This document shows, piece after piece, positions 62,601-64,000 of a stretch of 64,000 nt of DNA. The stretch's first letter is position 1, and each line of letters begins with the position of its first letter. The translations under genes and the position numbers were made by a program. A model generated the notes under the pieces. It was not told the origin of the DNA, searched no databases, and worked only from the letters and a program-made list of their open reading frames with translations. This DNA comes from Pararge aegeria (Eukaryota; Arthropoda; Insecta; Lepidoptera; Nymphalidae), in NCBI RefSeq assembly GCF_905163445.1, contig NC_053190.1, positions 2,296,501 to 2,360,500 of the forward strand, given 5' to 3'.

Positions 62601-64000
62601 AATTTTTTGCATTTGACTTGTCTCATTACAATCTTGCTTTAAAACTGCACTGAAGTGGAACGTAAATTACGTAGTATTATGCAGGGAAAAGCAATAACAG
62701 AGAAATTAAAAATCATACCTGAAAGCATTCAAAGAAAATTATCTGAACGCCTCTCAGCGTTTGTTTATAGCAATTACAAACACAAGCCACTATTCCCATA
62801 AAACAAAAAGGTATGATGCTTAAAGTCTCGCGATGTTGTTACAATAAGAGTTGATTGTTGAGATTGAATAAAAAAATTATATGGCCTTAGTTAAAGCCAT
62901 ATTTTATTGCTGTGCCGTTTGATAATTCAAAAGAAATTACATTTAGAACAAGTAAACCAAAATCGGGGATAGTTGACGACTTTTTCTTTGATAGTTAAAC
63001 AAAAAGTAAACGATTAAAATTACTAAACTACCCCAGATAAAGTGGAGTATGAGGATATTCACCGATTTAATCTCTAAAACCAATTTTTAAATAATCAGTG
63101 CGAATATTTTATTCAAAATCACTTGCTAAGAATAATGCTACGACGCGTTTTCCTTATGTTATTTTACTAAAAATGTTATTTTTTCGATCGAGAGTTAAAA
63201 AAAGTCCTAGACGGAATTAACTTGATGAAATCAGCAACTTAGCAATACTTGGTCCCGTTAAGAACGAGAATGATTCGGTTCAAATAAACGGATAAAAATC
63301 ATCTGCGCTAAAACATACTCCATTGTTTATATTTTCTTTCAAAAGATTTTCATGGTCAAATGATGTAGTTCTCAACATCGCCAAACAATTACCAAGTAAA
63401 AGTTTATGAACACTTCAACCTGAAACGTATTATTACATATTGAATTTCAGACTTTGAACCCTGAAGAAAAAATTTTTTCATTTTTTTTTTTTTTCATTTC
63501 GTTTTAATTTGTATCATAGAAAAATCGGGAGGCAACACCCAACTCACTAGCACTGAGTAAACGGTGGCCTCTTATATCGGTCAGTAAGTGGATATAAAAA
63601 GCGGAAGACACTTTTCCTCACTCGCCTTTACGAGCTCTCGTGGTTTTACGATATTTAAGCTTTTATGATAAATGAAAATTGTAGTATGTGTTAGTAAAAA
63701 ATAAAGAAAAAATCAGAAGCAGACATTGCAGTTTATATTCAATGAATACTACACAGATTTAACAGATTGTAGTGGATCATAGAGAATTAAGTTTATTATT
63801 GTTAAGTTAGTTTTCCGTCGCGGCACTTGATATAACGCTCTGTTATGCCGTCATGCCCCCTCTAAACCACTGCATATTACTTACTTACTTATTTTACTTT
63901 ATTTTACTTTATTTACTTTGTGGGAATCAAACACAAAAAAAGTGAGTCCTTTATGCGCGATTGAAGTAAAACTTTTATATTATTATTTATTGATGAAAGA
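62601..64000. other. Unassigned, with a possible promoter at 63593
   Basis: AT-rich, no gene. TATAAAAAG at 63593, flanked by GTGGCCTCTTATATCGGTCA upstream and CCTCACTCGCCTTTACGAGC downstream, with AATAAAG near 63701, has the look of an LTR promoter plus polyadenylation signal. A single copy cannot prove it. (TTAC)n-like repeats lie at about 63880-63918. Confidence 0.3.

Overview
The window reads as an AT-rich intergenic (or giant-intron) stretch of a butterfly or moth genome. The evidence is its repeat content: several tRNA-derived SINE families, RTE-class and CR1/Jockey-type LINE ends, and hAT DNA-transposon remnants of the kinds that litter lepidopteran chromosomes. A nymphalid butterfly is my guess from the SINE mix, but I could not search a database. 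I found no convincing host gene, tRNA, rRNA, CRISPR or bacterial-type feature. Every protein-like signal I recognise is transposon-derived, and I call no splice-linked host exons. Family letters below are my own labels.

Recurring families. SINE-A is tRNA-derived and ends in a GGTTGATATGATGATG-type tail; about 18 copies. SINE-B is tRNA-derived with a (TATT)n tail; 8 copies. SINE-C is tRNA-derived with a tail like that of the LINE at 10490; 6 copies. LINE-L is a CR1/Jockey-type LINE with an AATTC/GAATTTT-rich 3' end; about 10 copies, one keeping more than 420 codons of reverse transcriptase. RTE 3' ends: about 8. LINE-D, LINE-F and LINE-M are other LINE remnants. K is a dispersed element that starts ACTAGCTG. 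G, H, I and J are unclassified dispersed repeats.

Layout. 1-13 kb: scattered SINE and LINE ends, K copies and microsatellites, and a SINE head rebuilt into two perfect hairpins (7534-7615). 13-21 kb: the least repetitive part, but it carries a perfect 71-bp inverted repeat 3.4 kb apart (15785/19222). 21-27 kb: a three-level nest, with an RTE LINE broken by a hAT transposon that is itself broken by LINE-L, followed by a decayed second LINE. 27-37 kb: SINE clusters and a clean 1.5-kb non-autonomous hAT-like element with hexamer arrays at its ends (32601-34123). 37-64 kb: LTR-like fragments with a core promoter, RTE pieces, a full-length K element with an internal tandem duplication, an unclassified direct repeat pair (48349/49435), a SINE with its paralogous empty site (60785-61372), and a second SINE head rebuilt into paired hairpins (61905-61962).

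How the parts work together. The plausible functional links are parasitic. SINE-C shares its 3' tail with one LINE and SINE-A shares its tail with RTE, which suggests that these LINEs supplied the reverse transcriptase. Nothing here needs an undescribed host system. The strongest leads are the paired-hairpin SINE heads, the TA-flanked 71-bp inverted repeat and the hexamer-array hAT element.
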